DNA of 64,000 nucleotides, from assembly GCF_008330225.1 (NCBI RefSeq), contig NZ_CP042466.1, positions 1,684,501 through 1,748,500 of the forward strand, written 5' to 3'. This document shows, in pieces, positions 46,189 through 54,473 of the stretch (its first letter is position 1; the number at the start of each line of letters is the position of its first letter). The translations under genes and the position numbers were made by a program. The DNA comes from Geobacter sp. FeAm09. GTDB taxonomy: Bacteria; Desulfobacterota; Desulfuromonadia; Geobacterales; Pseudopelobacteraceae. The notes beneath the pieces are model-generated. The model was not told the origin of the DNA, did no database searches, and saw nothing but the letters and a program-made list of their open reading frames with translations.

Positions 46189-47541
46189 GTGCACAGGAAG
46201 ATTCCATGTGGTGTGGTTGTGTCGTTCGTCGTTTGTTTGCAACTCCTCGTGTCCCCCGGCTCTGCACATAATGCCCTTGCGTTGTCCAATCAACCCGCCC
46301 CCCCAAAGGTGTCCTGCGTCACCGCCGACTGCCACGGCAAGATGGGCACCGAAAAGTACGTGCACGGTCCCGTGGCGACGGGCGACTGCACCTTCTGTCA
46401 CAAACAGGCGGGAAAACACAAGTTCGAAGCCATAGAGAACACGGGCAAGCTGTGCGCCGAGTGCCATGAGCGGCTCGATACCCACAAATACGTACATGCC
46501 CCGGTGAAACAGGGCAAGTGCTTCACCTGCCACGATTCCCACCAGTCACCCAACAAATACCAACTTCGCGCCGCCGGCGCGGAACTCTGCTTCAAGTGCC
46601 ACGACCGCTCCATCATGAAGGGCAAATTCGTCCATGGGCCGGTTGCCGTGGGGAGTTGCACCACCTGTCACGCCGTGCACCAGGGCGATTTCCCCAAGCT
46701 GCTGCGGACAACGGCCAACGCCGTCTGCTTCGAATGCCACGCCGACAAGGCCGAGGCCTTCAAAAACAAGAAGTTTACCCATGCTCCGGTTCAGAAGTCC
46801 TGCACCCTCTGCCATGACCCCCATAACGGCGGATACCGGTACAACTTCAAGGCCGATGGTTCGGAAGAACTCTGCCTTGGCTGCCACAAGGACAAGCAGA
46901 CGGACATCAACTCGGCCACCGTGAAGCACAAGGGGCTCGCCACGGAAAAGAAATGCCTCGCCTGCCATGACCCCCACGTGTCCGATTACGTCAAACAGTT
47001 GACCATGCAGCCGGCAGACCTCTGCATGAGCTGCCACAACAAGGAGTATGGGGCCGGCGCGACGCGGGTGGCGAATATGAAGGCCATGCTGGATGCCAAT
47101 ACGGATTTTCACGGCCCCATCAAGCAGAAGGACTGTTCGGGGTGCCACAACACCCACGGTTCCAAGAATTTCAGGATCCTGCGCGAAAATTTTCCCCCCG
47201 TCTTTTATGCCGGCTATAACCCGGAAAACTACAAGCTGTGCTACATGTGCCATGAAAAATCCCTGGCCGACGACGAGCGCACGACCAAGTTGACCGCCTT
47301 CAGAAACGGCGACCAGAACCTGCATTTCGTCCATGTCAACAAAACGGTGAAGGGGCGTACCTGCCGGGCCTGCCACGATGCCCACGCCACCAACAACCCG
47401 CGCCACGTGCGGGATTCGGTCCCCTTCAACGCCTGGAAGCTGCCGGTCGGTTTCGAGAAGACCGCCGACGGCGGGCGTTGCCTGCCGGGGTGCCACAAGC
47501 TCTTCGCCTATGACCGGAAGCATGCGGTGAAGAATCAATAA
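46189..47541 (+). CDS. Multiheme c-type cytochrome, up to 15 hemes
   Basis: 450 residues from GTG 46189, with GAAGGAGGG as ribosome site 8 bases upstream. Signal peptide about 1-26. Thirteen CxxCH motifs (CTFCH, CAECH, CFTCH, CFKCH, CTTCH, CFECH, CTLCH, CLGCH, CLACH, CMSCH, CSGCH, CYMCH, CRACH), plus CX4CH at 43-49 (CVTADCH) and CX3CH at 431-436 (CLPGCH). Repeats of the form HGPV-x5-CxxCHxxH indicate doubled-CXXCH units. It is expected to be a periplasmic or outer-surface electron-transfer wire. No lipoprotein cysteine is evident at the cleavage site. Not recognisable as one of the named Omc cytochromes by eye. Confidence 0.92.
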   Translation: MHRKIPCGVVVSFVVCLQLLVSPGSAHNALALSNQPAPPKVSCVTADCHGKMGTEKYVHGPVATGDCTFCHKQAGKHKFEAIENTGKLCAECHERLDTHKYVHAPVKQGKCFTCHDSHQSPNKYQLRAAGAELCFKCHDRSIMKGKFVHGPVAVGSCTTCHAVHQGDFPKLLRTTANAVCFECHADKAEAFKNKKFTHAPVQKSCTLCHDPHNGGYRYNFKADGSEELCLGCHKDKQTDINSATVKHKGLATEKKCLACHDPHVSDYVKQLTMQPADLCMSCHNKEYGAGATRVANMKAMLDANTDFHGPIKQKDCSGCHNTHGSKNFRILRENFPPVFYAGYNPENYKLCYMCHEKSLADDERTTKLTAFRNGDQNLHFVHVNKTVKGRTCRACHDAHATNNPRHVRDSVPFNAWKLPVGFEKTADGGRCLPGCHKLFAYDRKHAVKNQ

Positions 47542-48101
47542 TGGCGGCTGGCACGAAGCGTTTGACGGCACACTCCCCCTTGCGCCTGCCTGGCGGCGGG
47601 CGGTGGGGCGTACGTGCCGTCATGGCCGCACTCATGGTCGCCGCTCCCTGGACGGCGGGTGCGGCAGCGCCCGAGGCCGCGGCCCCGGCGCAAACGGCAC
47701 CGCCCGTTGTCGCCCCGGTCGCCCCGGGTTCCGGGGACAGTGAGCTTTTCAGCCTGCGGGAGCAGATCGCGCGGGCGCCGGAGGACGCCGTCCTTCATGT
47801 GCGCCTGGGGTACCTGTTGCTGAACGCCGGCGCCCTGGCAGAGGCGAAGACGGCGTTCGACGAGGCGCTGAAGCACAACCGCCACTCCCATGCCGCCATG
47901 ACCGGGGAGGGGATTCTCCTGGCCCGGGCCGGCAACCTCAAAGAGGCCGAGCAGGTACTGCTGGCGGCCCTGGTCCGCAATCCCGACCCGGTCAGGACCC
48001 ATTACGAGCTGGGGCGCGTGTACGAGGCGTCGGGCGATCTCGACAAGGCGCTGGCCGAGTATAAAGAGGGCATCGCCAAGTACCGGCAGGGGAGAAAGTA
48101 A
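47541..48101 (+). CDS. Secreted or membrane-anchored TPR protein
   Basis: 186 residues. Hydrophobic N-terminal segment (AVMAALMVAAPWTAGAAA), an Ala/Pro-rich linker, then three or so TPR units ending EYKEGIAKYRQGRK. Its start ATG shares a base with the cytochrome stop, so it is made with the cytochrome and probably acts with it. Its last ~67 residues are almost the same as the C-terminus of the next gene: bases 47900-48101 match 49327-49528. Confidence 0.83.
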   Translation: MAAGTKRLTAHSPLRLPGGGRWGVRAVMAALMVAAPWTAGAAAPEAAAPAQTAPPVVAPVAPGSGDSELFSLREQIARAPEDAVLHVRLGYLLLNAGALAEAKTAFDEALKHNRHSHAAMTGEGILLARAGNLKEAEQVLLAALVRNPDPVRTHYELGRVYEASGDLDKALAEYKEGIAKYRQGRK

Positions 48102-49528
48102 CGGTTCCGTTCCCCTGCGCCACGAAGGTGTGCCGCACGTACCTGTCAGAAGGAACGATGATCACGACCATCCCCCCATCCCCCGTTTGGGCCGCCTTGA
48201 AAAAAAGCGCGCTGCTGGGCGTTTTGTTCGCGGCCTGCGCTGTTCTGCCCCCCACACCCGCCCATGGGACGCTCCAGCAGCTCCAGACCGGCATGGAGGC
48301 CCCCGACTTCTCCCTGTACCAGGCGGCCGGTGAAAAGAGATCGTTTGCCGACCTGAAAGGGGAGAAGCTGACGATCCTCCTGATCTGGTCCACCTGGGAC
48401 AAGAAATCGGAGAAGGCTCTGGCCCGGATGGAGCAACTGTACCGGAAGTACCGCGGCCGGGGACTGGCGGTCGTGGCCATCGAAGCGGATGTGCGGGGCG
48501 GCGCGGATGCCGACCCGCACATCCGTTCAATAGTCGGGCGGCTCGGGCTGACCTATCCGGTGCTGGTGGACCGGGGGCTGGACTATTTCCACGATATCGG
48601 CATCATCGCCCTGCCCACGACGGTCATCGTTGATCGGGAGCGGGTCATCCGGTACGAGCTTTCCGGCTACCCGCTGGTGGGTGCGGAGGAGATGGCGGAT
48701 TTCGTGACCGCCTCCCTGGAGGGGGCGAGGCCGGCCATAGCGGCGAAGAAGGGGTATCAGCCGGCCAAGAGTGCGCTTCGTTTCTACAACATGGGGCGGA
48801 ATACGCTGAAATCGGGACGCATGGCCGAGAGTTCGGAGATGTGGTTCAAGAAGGCCATTGAGGCCGACCCCGCGTTTGTCCTGCCCCACATCAGTCTGGG
48901 CAAATTCTATCGGGAGCGGGGCGACAAGGCCCTGGCTGAAGCGCAGTTCCGGGAGGCCCTGAGCAAGGAGCCGACCCATGTCATCGCCCTGTGCGAATCG
49001 GCGCTGCTCATGTTCGAGGACGGGCGGCTGGCAGAAGGGCAGAGCTTGCTGGAGAGCGCATTGAAGGCGGACGAATCCTACACGCCGTGCTATTACTACG
49101 CGGGTTTTGCCTATGGCCGGCAGGACAAGCCGGAGCAGGCGTTGCAGATGTTCGACGAGGCGGAGCGGATCAACCCCCTGGACTATAACCTGTACGTGTA
49201 CAAGGGGCGGGTGTTTGAAGAGCGGAAGCGACCGCGGGAAGCGGCCGGGGCCTATCGCAAGGCGCTGGAAACCATCCTCCAGATCGATGAAACCCTGAAA
49301 CGCACTGGGCAGACCCCCGGCGCCAAGACCGGGGAGGGGATGCTCCTGGCCCGGGCCGGCAACCTCAAGGAGGCCGAGCAGGTACTGCAGGCGGCCCTGG
49401 TCCGCAATCCCAACCCGGTCAGGACCCACTACGAGCTGGGGCTCGTGTACGAAGCGTCGGGCGATCCCGACAAGGCGCTGGCGGAGTATAAAGAGGGCAT
49501 AGCGAAGTATCGGCAGGGAAGAAAATAG
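47900..49528 (+). repeat. 202-bp direct repeat encoding a shared TPR tail
   Basis: Bases 47900-48101 and 49327-49528 are the same length and nearly identical, starting GACCGGGGAGGGGAT. They encode the C-terminal TPR tail of the small TPR protein and of TlpA-like copy 1. This is a second duplication layered on the 1-kb one. Confidence 0.85.
48158..49528 (+). CDS. TlpA-fold/TPR protein lacking redox cysteines, copy 1
   Basis: 456 residues. Signal peptide (about 1-37), an AhpC/TlpA thioredoxin-fold domain (APDFSLYQAAGEKRSFADLKG; LPTTVIVDRE with cis-Pro), then about six TPR units. Where TlpA has WCxxC the sequence reads WSTWDKKSE: both cysteines are replaced (D and S), so thiol chemistry is lost. 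AGAAGGA precedes ATG 48158. The C-terminal ~67 residues duplicate the end of the preceding TPR protein. Probably a periplasmic binding or scaffold protein for the cytochrome; that is inference. Confidence 0.84.
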   Translation: MITTIPPSPVWAALKKSALLGVLFAACAVLPPTPAHGTLQQLQTGMEAPDFSLYQAAGEKRSFADLKGEKLTILLIWSTWDKKSEKALARMEQLYRKYRGRGLAVVAIEADVRGGADADPHIRSIVGRLGLTYPVLVDRGLDYFHDIGIIALPTTVIVDRERVIRYELSGYPLVGAEEMADFVTASLEGARPAIAAKKGYQPAKSALRFYNMGRNTLKSGRMAESSEMWFKKAIEADPAFVLPHISLGKFYRERGDKALAEAQFREALSKEPTHVIALCESALLMFEDGRLAEGQSLLESALKADESYTPCYYYAGFAYGRQDKPEQALQMFDEAERINPLDYNLYVYKGRVFEERKRPREAAGAYRKALETILQIDETLKRTGQTPGAKTGEGMLLARAGNLKEAEQVLQAALVRNPNPVRTHYELGLVYEASGDPDKALAEYKEGIAKYRQGRK

Positions 49529-50684
49529 CACATCAGGCGTGAGTTGAAGAGCGGAAGGTATAATGTCCCGAAAAAGAGTTCCAAGCCCCCATCCGGTTTT
49601 GAAGAAAACCGCGCTCCTGGCCACACTGCTCACCGCGTACGGCATGTTCCTGTTCACCCCGGCGGCGGCGACGCTCCAGCAGCTCCAGACCGGCATGGAG
49701 GCCCCCGACTTCTCCCTGTACCAGGCGGCCGGTGAAAAGAGATCGTTTGCCGACCTGAAAGGGGAGAAGCTGACGATCCTCCTGATCTGGTCCACCTGGG
49801 ACAAGAAATCGGAGAAGGCTCTGGCCCGGATGGAGCAACTGTACCGGAAGTACCGCGGCCGGGGACTGGCGGTCGTGGCCATCAATGCGGACGGGCAAAA
49901 GATCTCCGACGCCGACCTGGCGCGCATCCGTTCAATCGTCGAGCGGCTCGGGCTGACCTATCCGGTGCTGGTGGACCGGGGGCTGGACTACTTCCACGAT
50001 ATCGGCATCATCGCCCTGCCCACGACGGTCATCGTGGACCGGGAGCGGGTCATCCGGTACGAGCTTTCCGGCTACCCGCTGGTGGGTGCGGAGGAGATGG
50101 CGGATTTCGTGACCGCCTCCCTGGAGGGGGCGAGGCCGGCCATAGCGGCGAAGAAGGGGTATCAGCCGGCCAAGAGTGCGCTTCGTTTCTACAACATGGG
50201 GCGGAATACGCTGAAATCGGGACGCATGGCCGAGAGTTCGGAGATGTGGTTCAAGAAGGCCATCGAGGCCGACCCCGCGTTTGTCCTGCCCCACATCAGC
50301 CTGGGCAAATTCTATCGGGAGCGGGGCGACAAGGCCCTGGCTGAAGCGCAGTTCCGGGAGGCCCTGAGCAAGGAGCCGACCCATGTCATCGCCCTGTGCG
50401 AATCGGCGCTGCTCATGTTCGAGGACGGGCGGCTGGCAGAAGGGCAGAGCTTGCTGGAGAGCGCATTGAAGGCGGACGAATCCTACACGCCGTGCTATTA
50501 CTACGCGGGTTTTGCCTATGGCCGGCAGGACAAGCCGGAGCAGGCGTTGCAGATGTTCGACGAGGCGGAGCGGATCAACCCCCTGGACTATAACCTGTAC
50601 GTGTACAAGGGGCGGGTGTTTGAAGAGCGGAAGCGACCGCGGGAAGCGGCCGGGGCCTACCGCAAGGCGCTGGAAACCATCCTC
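48269..50684 (+). repeat. Tandem direct repeat, about 1 kb, within the two TlpA-like genes
   Basis: Unit 1 is 48269-49279 and unit 2 is 49671-50684. They start ACGCTCCAGCAGCTCCAGAC and differ by a few silent changes, plus one diverged patch (about 48480-48530 against 49882-49935) with a one-codon length difference. Offset is 1402 bases before and 1405 after the patch. The patch suggests gene conversion with a third copy or selection at that loop. Confidence 0.88.
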
Positions 50685-50696
50685 GGCATCCACTAG
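49563..50696 (+). CDS. TlpA-fold/TPR protein lacking redox cysteines, copy 2
   Basis: 377 residues. Different signal-peptide region (MSRKRVPSPH...), then nearly identical to copy 1 across the thioredoxin fold and TPR units, including WSTWDKKSE in place of the CxxC site. A short patch (about residues 107-123, AINADGQKISDADLARI) differs. It lacks the extra C-terminal TPR tail of copy 1 and ends ETILGIH. Recent tandem duplication is evident at DNA level (see repeat entry). Confidence 0.84.
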   Translation: MSRKRVPSPHPVLKKTALLATLLTAYGMFLFTPAAATLQQLQTGMEAPDFSLYQAAGEKRSFADLKGEKLTILLIWSTWDKKSEKALARMEQLYRKYRGRGLAVVAINADGQKISDADLARIRSIVERLGLTYPVLVDRGLDYFHDIGIIALPTTVIVDRERVIRYELSGYPLVGAEEMADFVTASLEGARPAIAAKKGYQPAKSALRFYNMGRNTLKSGRMAESSEMWFKKAIEADPAFVLPHISLGKFYRERGDKALAEAQFREALSKEPTHVIALCESALLMFEDGRLAEGQSLLESALKADESYTPCYYYAGFAYGRQDKPEQALQMFDEAERINPLDYNLYVYKGRVFEERKRPREAAGAYRKALETILGIH

Positions 50697-50732
50697 CCTG
50701 CCGGCATGACTGCGTGCACCTGCAGGGGGCGG

Positions 50733-51698
50733 CTACCTTTTTTGATACTCGAGAATAAAGGCTTTTTCGATGTCGGCAGCCTTGACATCCAGGCTGGTCA
50801 GGGAAAGATAGCGAAGTCCGCCGTCGATCGTGTTTTCACTGGCGCTGAGAGGCCCGTCATGGGGGTCCCTCACCTCTTCGTTCTGCATGCCGACCACCAG
50901 CAGGGTGTTGTCGTAGAGCGTACCTTTGACATTGACCTTCGGGTTGGACCGCTCATCGACCTTTGAGCGGAGCGCCATGATCCGGTCCGTCAGTGTGGCC
51001 CTTTTCTGGCGCAGCTCCTCGATTTCCTGAAGCGTTCCCGCCTCTCCGCTTTGCTTGTGGTTGAGGGCGAGTTCCTCCATGAGCCTTTCGAGCTCTTCGG
51101 CATCGTGATAATCGACCCCCACGGTCAGCTTTGTCCTGACCGATGCCAGCGATCCGATTTTCTTGGCCTCGACCCCCCCCAACGCGGCATACGTCCCGCC
51201 GGCAATCGCACCCTTGTTGACGATGATCCTGCCCAGCGTCCTTACGGTGCAATTGTGCAACTCCACCTCCACAAAGATATCGCCGGCGCATTCGATGGTG
51301 CAGTCGTGGATGAACTGCGCCGTGATGTTGCCGCCGCACGCTATGGTTCCCTTGCCCTGGCCATCCATGCCGCAGAAGGAGATGTCGCCGCCGCTCTCGA
51401 TGCGGCAGTTGCCGATATTGCCGCTGACGCGCAGCCCCTTGGTGGCGTGGACGCTGAAGTCGTCGAGCACGTCGCCCCGCACCTCCACGACGCCGTTGAA
51501 GACGATGGAGCCGACCCGGAAATTCACATCCCCGGACACCACGTACTCTTCCTCGACGGATATTTCACCGGATGCCACGCACACCCTGCCCGCGGCAGCG
51601 GCAACAAGCCGCTCCCCACTGTCCTCGGCGGTGATATTCTTGCCGATCTTGAGGGCCAGGGGTTTGCCCGGGACGGGGGGAATGGTTTCGCCGGTCAC
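50733..51698 (-). CDS. FapA/DUF342-family protein, C-terminal part (split by frameshift)
   Basis: 321 residues. Right-handed beta-helix-like repeats (VSGDVNFRVGSIVFNGVVEV; GDISFCGMDGQGKGTIACGG) typical of DUF342/FapA, then a coiled coil (EELERLMEELALNHKQ...). Its nominal start (ATG on the minus strand at 51698) is inside the family's conserved linker, so it is not a true start: the N-terminal half is the next entry. One extra C in a C7 tract would join them and restore the TPPTPG-x-x-GK linker. Family roles include polymer or surface-structure functions; none can be assigned here. Confidence 0.8.
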   Translation of the reverse strand: MTGETIPPVPGKPLALKIGKNITAEDSGERLVAAAAGRVCVASGEISVEEEYVVSGDVNFRVGSIVFNGVVEVRGDVLDDFSVHATKGLRVSGNIGNCRIESGGDISFCGMDGQGKGTIACGGNITAQFIHDCTIECAGDIFVEVELHNCTVRTLGRIIVNKGAIAGGTYAALGGVEAKKIGSLASVRTKLTVGVDYHDAEELERLMEELALNHKQSGEAGTLQEIEELRQKRATLTDRIMALRSKVDERSNPKVNVKGTLYDNTLLVVGMQNEEVRDPHDGPLSASENTIDGGLRYLSLTSLDVKAADIEKAFILEYQKR

Positions 51699-52171
51699 GC
51701 TTTTGCCGGCAGATCCGGGGGTGGGGGGGTGACACGGGCGATCTCGTCGCCCGGCATGACGTTGATAAAGGTCTGAACCTGATGCAGGTCGATGGCTGCG
51801 GCATCGTCGCCATCCGGCTGGACGGAGGCGGATGGTTGCACCGTATAGGAGAGCGAGCCGTCGATGCCGTTGGCGGGTGGGATGCCGGTTGCCACCACCA
51901 CGCTGTGCAGCGTCTGTCCGGCCGCGGCGTTGACCGCAAAGGTGCTGAGGGCCTTTTCGTCAAAATCTCCCTTCACTCCGGCCGCGGCAAGGTAGCCGTT
52001 CAACTCGTCCCTGGTCATCATGGACCCCTGCTGGCGCGGTACGTAGCTGCAGAGGCATTCCTGCTTGTCCTTGGATATGGCGATAAACAGGCTGTAGCCG
52101 AGTTTTTTGAACTCCTTGCCCGGGATGCTGTTTTCCCTGGCCCCATCTCCTGCCGGCGTGTCGCTCATCAT
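51695..52171 (-). CDS. FapA/DUF342-family protein, N-terminal part (truncated by frameshift)
   Basis: 158 residues from ATG at 52171 (an adjacent ATG at 52168 is equally possible). The sequence MTRDELNGYLAAAGVKGDFD and ALSTFAVNAAAGQ is the N-terminal FapA domain; it runs to VMPGDEIARVTPP and is then thrown out of frame by the C7 tract, ending PPDLPAKA. The continuation is in the other frame. The intact protein would span 50733-52171 and about 478 residues. Confidence 0.8.
   Translation of the reverse strand: MMSDTPAGDGARENSIPGKEFKKLGYSLFIAISKDKQECLCSYVPRQQGSMMTRDELNGYLAAAGVKGDFDEKALSTFAVNAAAGQTLHSVVVATGIPPANGIDGSLSYTVQPSASVQPDGDDAAAIDLHQVQTFINVMPGDEIARVTPPPPDLPAKA
51723..51729 (-). other. 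C7 (G7 on plus strand) tract causing the frameshift in the DUF342 gene
   Basis: Seven G on the plus strand, next to a G5 run (51717-51721). One additional base joins both DUF342 frames. Same direction and kind as the G8 frameshift at 35925-35932. Confidence 0.72.
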
Positions 52172-52349
52172 GACGATAGCTCCGTTCGTTGGATTGATCC
52201 CCGGTTATTTGGCGTGTAAACGCTCTGGCGTTGTTATGAGGGAGGATCGCTCGAGTATGATTGGTGCTTTCATTAATATCGGCAGAATGCATCCGGATTT
52301 GTAGGAATATTTGAACTTTTTGTTACGGGGCGCAGAGAGGGGCGGTATG

Positions 52350-52374
52350 GCTCCCCCGGCTTTGCCGGGGGAGC
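52350..52374. terminator. GC-rich hairpin downstream of htpG
   Basis: Perfect 11-bp stem GCTCCCCCGGC (52350-52360) / GCCGGGGGAGC (52364-52374), loop TTT, ten bases after the htpG stop. It lacks a T-tract on the htpG strand, so termination efficiency is uncertain. The 52172-52383 gap otherwise shows no gene. Confidence 0.5.
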
Positions 52375-52383
52375 TTTAATCCG

Positions 52384-54321
52384 TTATTTCGCGGCTGCTT
52401 TGACCATCAGTTCGCTGACCAGCTTCGTAAAACGCAGCGGGTCCTTGATGGGCGACCCCTCGGTCAGGAGCGCCTGGTCGTAGAGCAGGTCGGCGTAGTC
52501 GCCCAGGGCCGGGGCTGCCTTGTCCGCCGTGTGCAGTTCGGCCATAACCCTGAGGATGGCGTGGTCCGGGTTCAGTTCCAGGATACGTTTGGATTCGGGC
52601 ACGCTCTGGTTGAGCGCCTTCATGATGCGCTCCATGTTGGCGTTCATGCCGTGCTCGTCGGCAACCAGGCAGCAGGCGCTGTCGGTCAGGCGGTTCGAGA
52701 AGCGCACCTCCTTGACCTTGTCCTTCAGGCGGTCCGTAATGAGGGAGATCAGGTCGGAGAACTCCTTCTGGGCCTCTTCACGTTTCTTTTCCTTTTCCTT
52801 CTTCTCATCTTCGCTGTCCACGCTGATATCGCCGCGGTCAACCGCCTTGAGCTGCTTGCCGTCGTACTCGGTGAGCGCCTGGACCACCCACTCGTCCACC
52901 GGGTCGGTCAGGAACAGCACCTCGAACCCCTTTGACCGGAACACCTCCAGGTGGGGCGACTGCTCCAGGGCTTCACGGCTGGTGCCGGTGATGAAATAGA
53001 TCTCCTTCTGCGCCTCGGGCATGCGTTCCACATACTCTTTCAGCGACACAAAGGAACCGTTCTCGCTCCTCGTGCTTTCGAACAGGAGCAGGTCCTGGAG
53101 CTTCTCCTTGTTGGCGAAGTCGAAGTGGACCCCCTCCTTGAGGACCGGGCCGAACTCCTTCCAGAAGGCCACATAGGAATCGTAGTTCTTTTCCTTCTCG
53201 TCGGCCAGGGTGGAGAGGACCTTGCCGACCAGGTTCTTCTGGATGCGCTTGATCTGCACATCCTCCTGGAGGATCTCGCGGGAGACGTTGAGGGGGAGGT
53301 CGGAGGAGTCCACCACCCCCTTGACGAAGCGCAGATAGTCGGGGATCAGTTCCTCGCACTTGTCGGTGATGAACACCCGCTTGACGTAGAGCTGCAGCCC
53401 CTTTTTGCGGTCGGAGAAGAACATGTCGAACGGTTTGCGGGCCGGCAGGTACACCAGGGCCTTGAATTCGCTGGTGCCTTCCGCCGAGAAGTGGATGGTG
53501 CGATAGGGGGCCTCGAAGTCATGGGAGATATGTTTGTAGAATTCGTTGTATTCCTCTTCGGTCACGTCGCTTTTGGCACGCGCCCAGATGGCCTTCATGG
53601 AGTTGAGGATTTCCTCCTCCGTCTTCTCGATGGTGCCGGCCCCCTCGATCTCCTTGCCGTCCACCCCCTTGGGCACTTCGGTGCGGGTGACGTCCATGAC
53701 CACGGGGTACTGGATGTAATCCGAGTATTTCTTCACGATGGAGCGGATCTTCCACTCGTCCAGGTACTCCTTGAACTCGTCCTTCAGGTGCAGGACGATC
53801 TCGGTGCCGCGTTTTTCCCGGCTGCACCCCTCGATGGTGTAGGAGCCGTCGCCGGCGGATTCCCAGCAGCATCCCGACTCGATGGAGCCGGCCGCGCGCG
53901 TAAAGAGCGTCACCTTGTCGGCGACCATGAACGAGGCGTAGAAACCGACGCCGAACTGGCCGATCAGTTCCGGGTTGTCGCTGGTCACCTTGTCCTTGAG
54001 GCTCTGCATGAAGGCCTTGGTGCCGGAGCGGGCGATGGTGCCGATGTTCTCCTCGACTTCGGCCATGTTCATGCCGATGCCGTTGTCGCGGATGGTCAGG
54101 GTGCCGGCATCCTTATTGGGGATGAGCTTGATCTTCCAGTCGCTGTTCCCTTCCAGCACCGATTCGTTGGAGTGGGCCTCGAAGCGCACCTTGTCGATGG
54201 CGTCGGAGGCGTTGGAGATCAGCTCGCGCAGGAAAATATCCCGATTGGAGTAGAGGGAATGGATGACCAGATCGAGAAGCTGCTGCACCTCGGTCTGGAA
54301 CTGCTTGGTGGTCTTGGACAT
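52384..54321 (-). CDS. htpG: Chaperone protein HtpG (Hsp90)
   Basis: 645 residues, full length. GHKL ATPase domain with [20 protein letters not shown], and [12 protein letters not shown]; middle domain with [21 protein letters not shown] and [11 protein letters not shown]-terminal dimerisation domain. ATP-dependent chaperone in the cytoplasm. AAAGGAGA precedes the start on the minus strand. No CIRCE or clear sigma-32 site was seen upstream. Confidence 0.96.
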   Translation of the reverse strand: MSKTTKQFQTEVQQLLDLVIHSLYSNRDIFLRELISNASDAIDKVRFEAHSNESVLEGNSDWKIKLIPNKDAGTLTIRDNGIGMNMAEVEENIGTIARSGTKAFMQSLKDKVTSDNPELIGQFGVGFYASFMVADKVTLFTRAAGSIESGCCWESAGDGSYTIEGCSREKRGTEIVLHLKDEFKEYLDEWKIRSIVKKYSDYIQYPVVMDVTRTEVPKGVDGKEIEGAGTIEKTEEEILNSMKAIWARAKSDVTEEEYNEFYKHISHDFEAPYRTIHFSAEGTSEFKALVYLPARKPFDMFFSDRKKGLQLYVKRVFITDKCEELIPDYLRFVKGVVDSSDLPLNVSREILQEDVQIKRIQKNLVGKVLSTLADEKEKNYDSYVAFWKEFGPVLKEGVHFDFANKEKLQDLLLFESTRSENGSFVSLKEYVERMPEAQKEIYFITGTSREALEQSPHLEVFRSKGFEVLFLTDPVDEWVVQALTEYDGKQLKAVDRGDISVDSEDEKKEKEKKREEAQKEFSDLISLITDRLKDKVKEVRFSNRLTDSACCLVADEHGMNANMERIMKALNQSVPESKRILELNPDHAILRVMAELHTADKAAPALGDYADLLYDQALLTEGSPIKDPLRFTKLVSELMVKAAAK

Positions 54322-54416
54322 GCTTATGCGTTCTCCTTTGTGGGATGGAATCGATACGGAAACAACCTAATCATCGCAGGGGAGTTTTTCAAGGGGAGCC
54401 GCGGCCCGAAATGGGG

Positions 54417-54466
54417 GCCGCGTGCGCCGTGCCGGAAAAAATGAACTCCGGCACGGCGCACGCGGC
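54417..54466. other. Perfect 19-bp hairpin between the flavoprotein gene and htpG
   Basis: GCCGCGTGCGCCGTGCCGG (54417-54435) pairs with 54448-54466 around a 12-base loop. Very GC-rich, no T-tract. It sits 8 bases after the stop of the flavoprotein gene. A second hairpin (about 54399-54421) overlaps one arm, so two structures compete. Terminator, processing site or attenuator are all possible. Confidence 0.6.
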
Positions 54467-54473
54467 ATGGACG

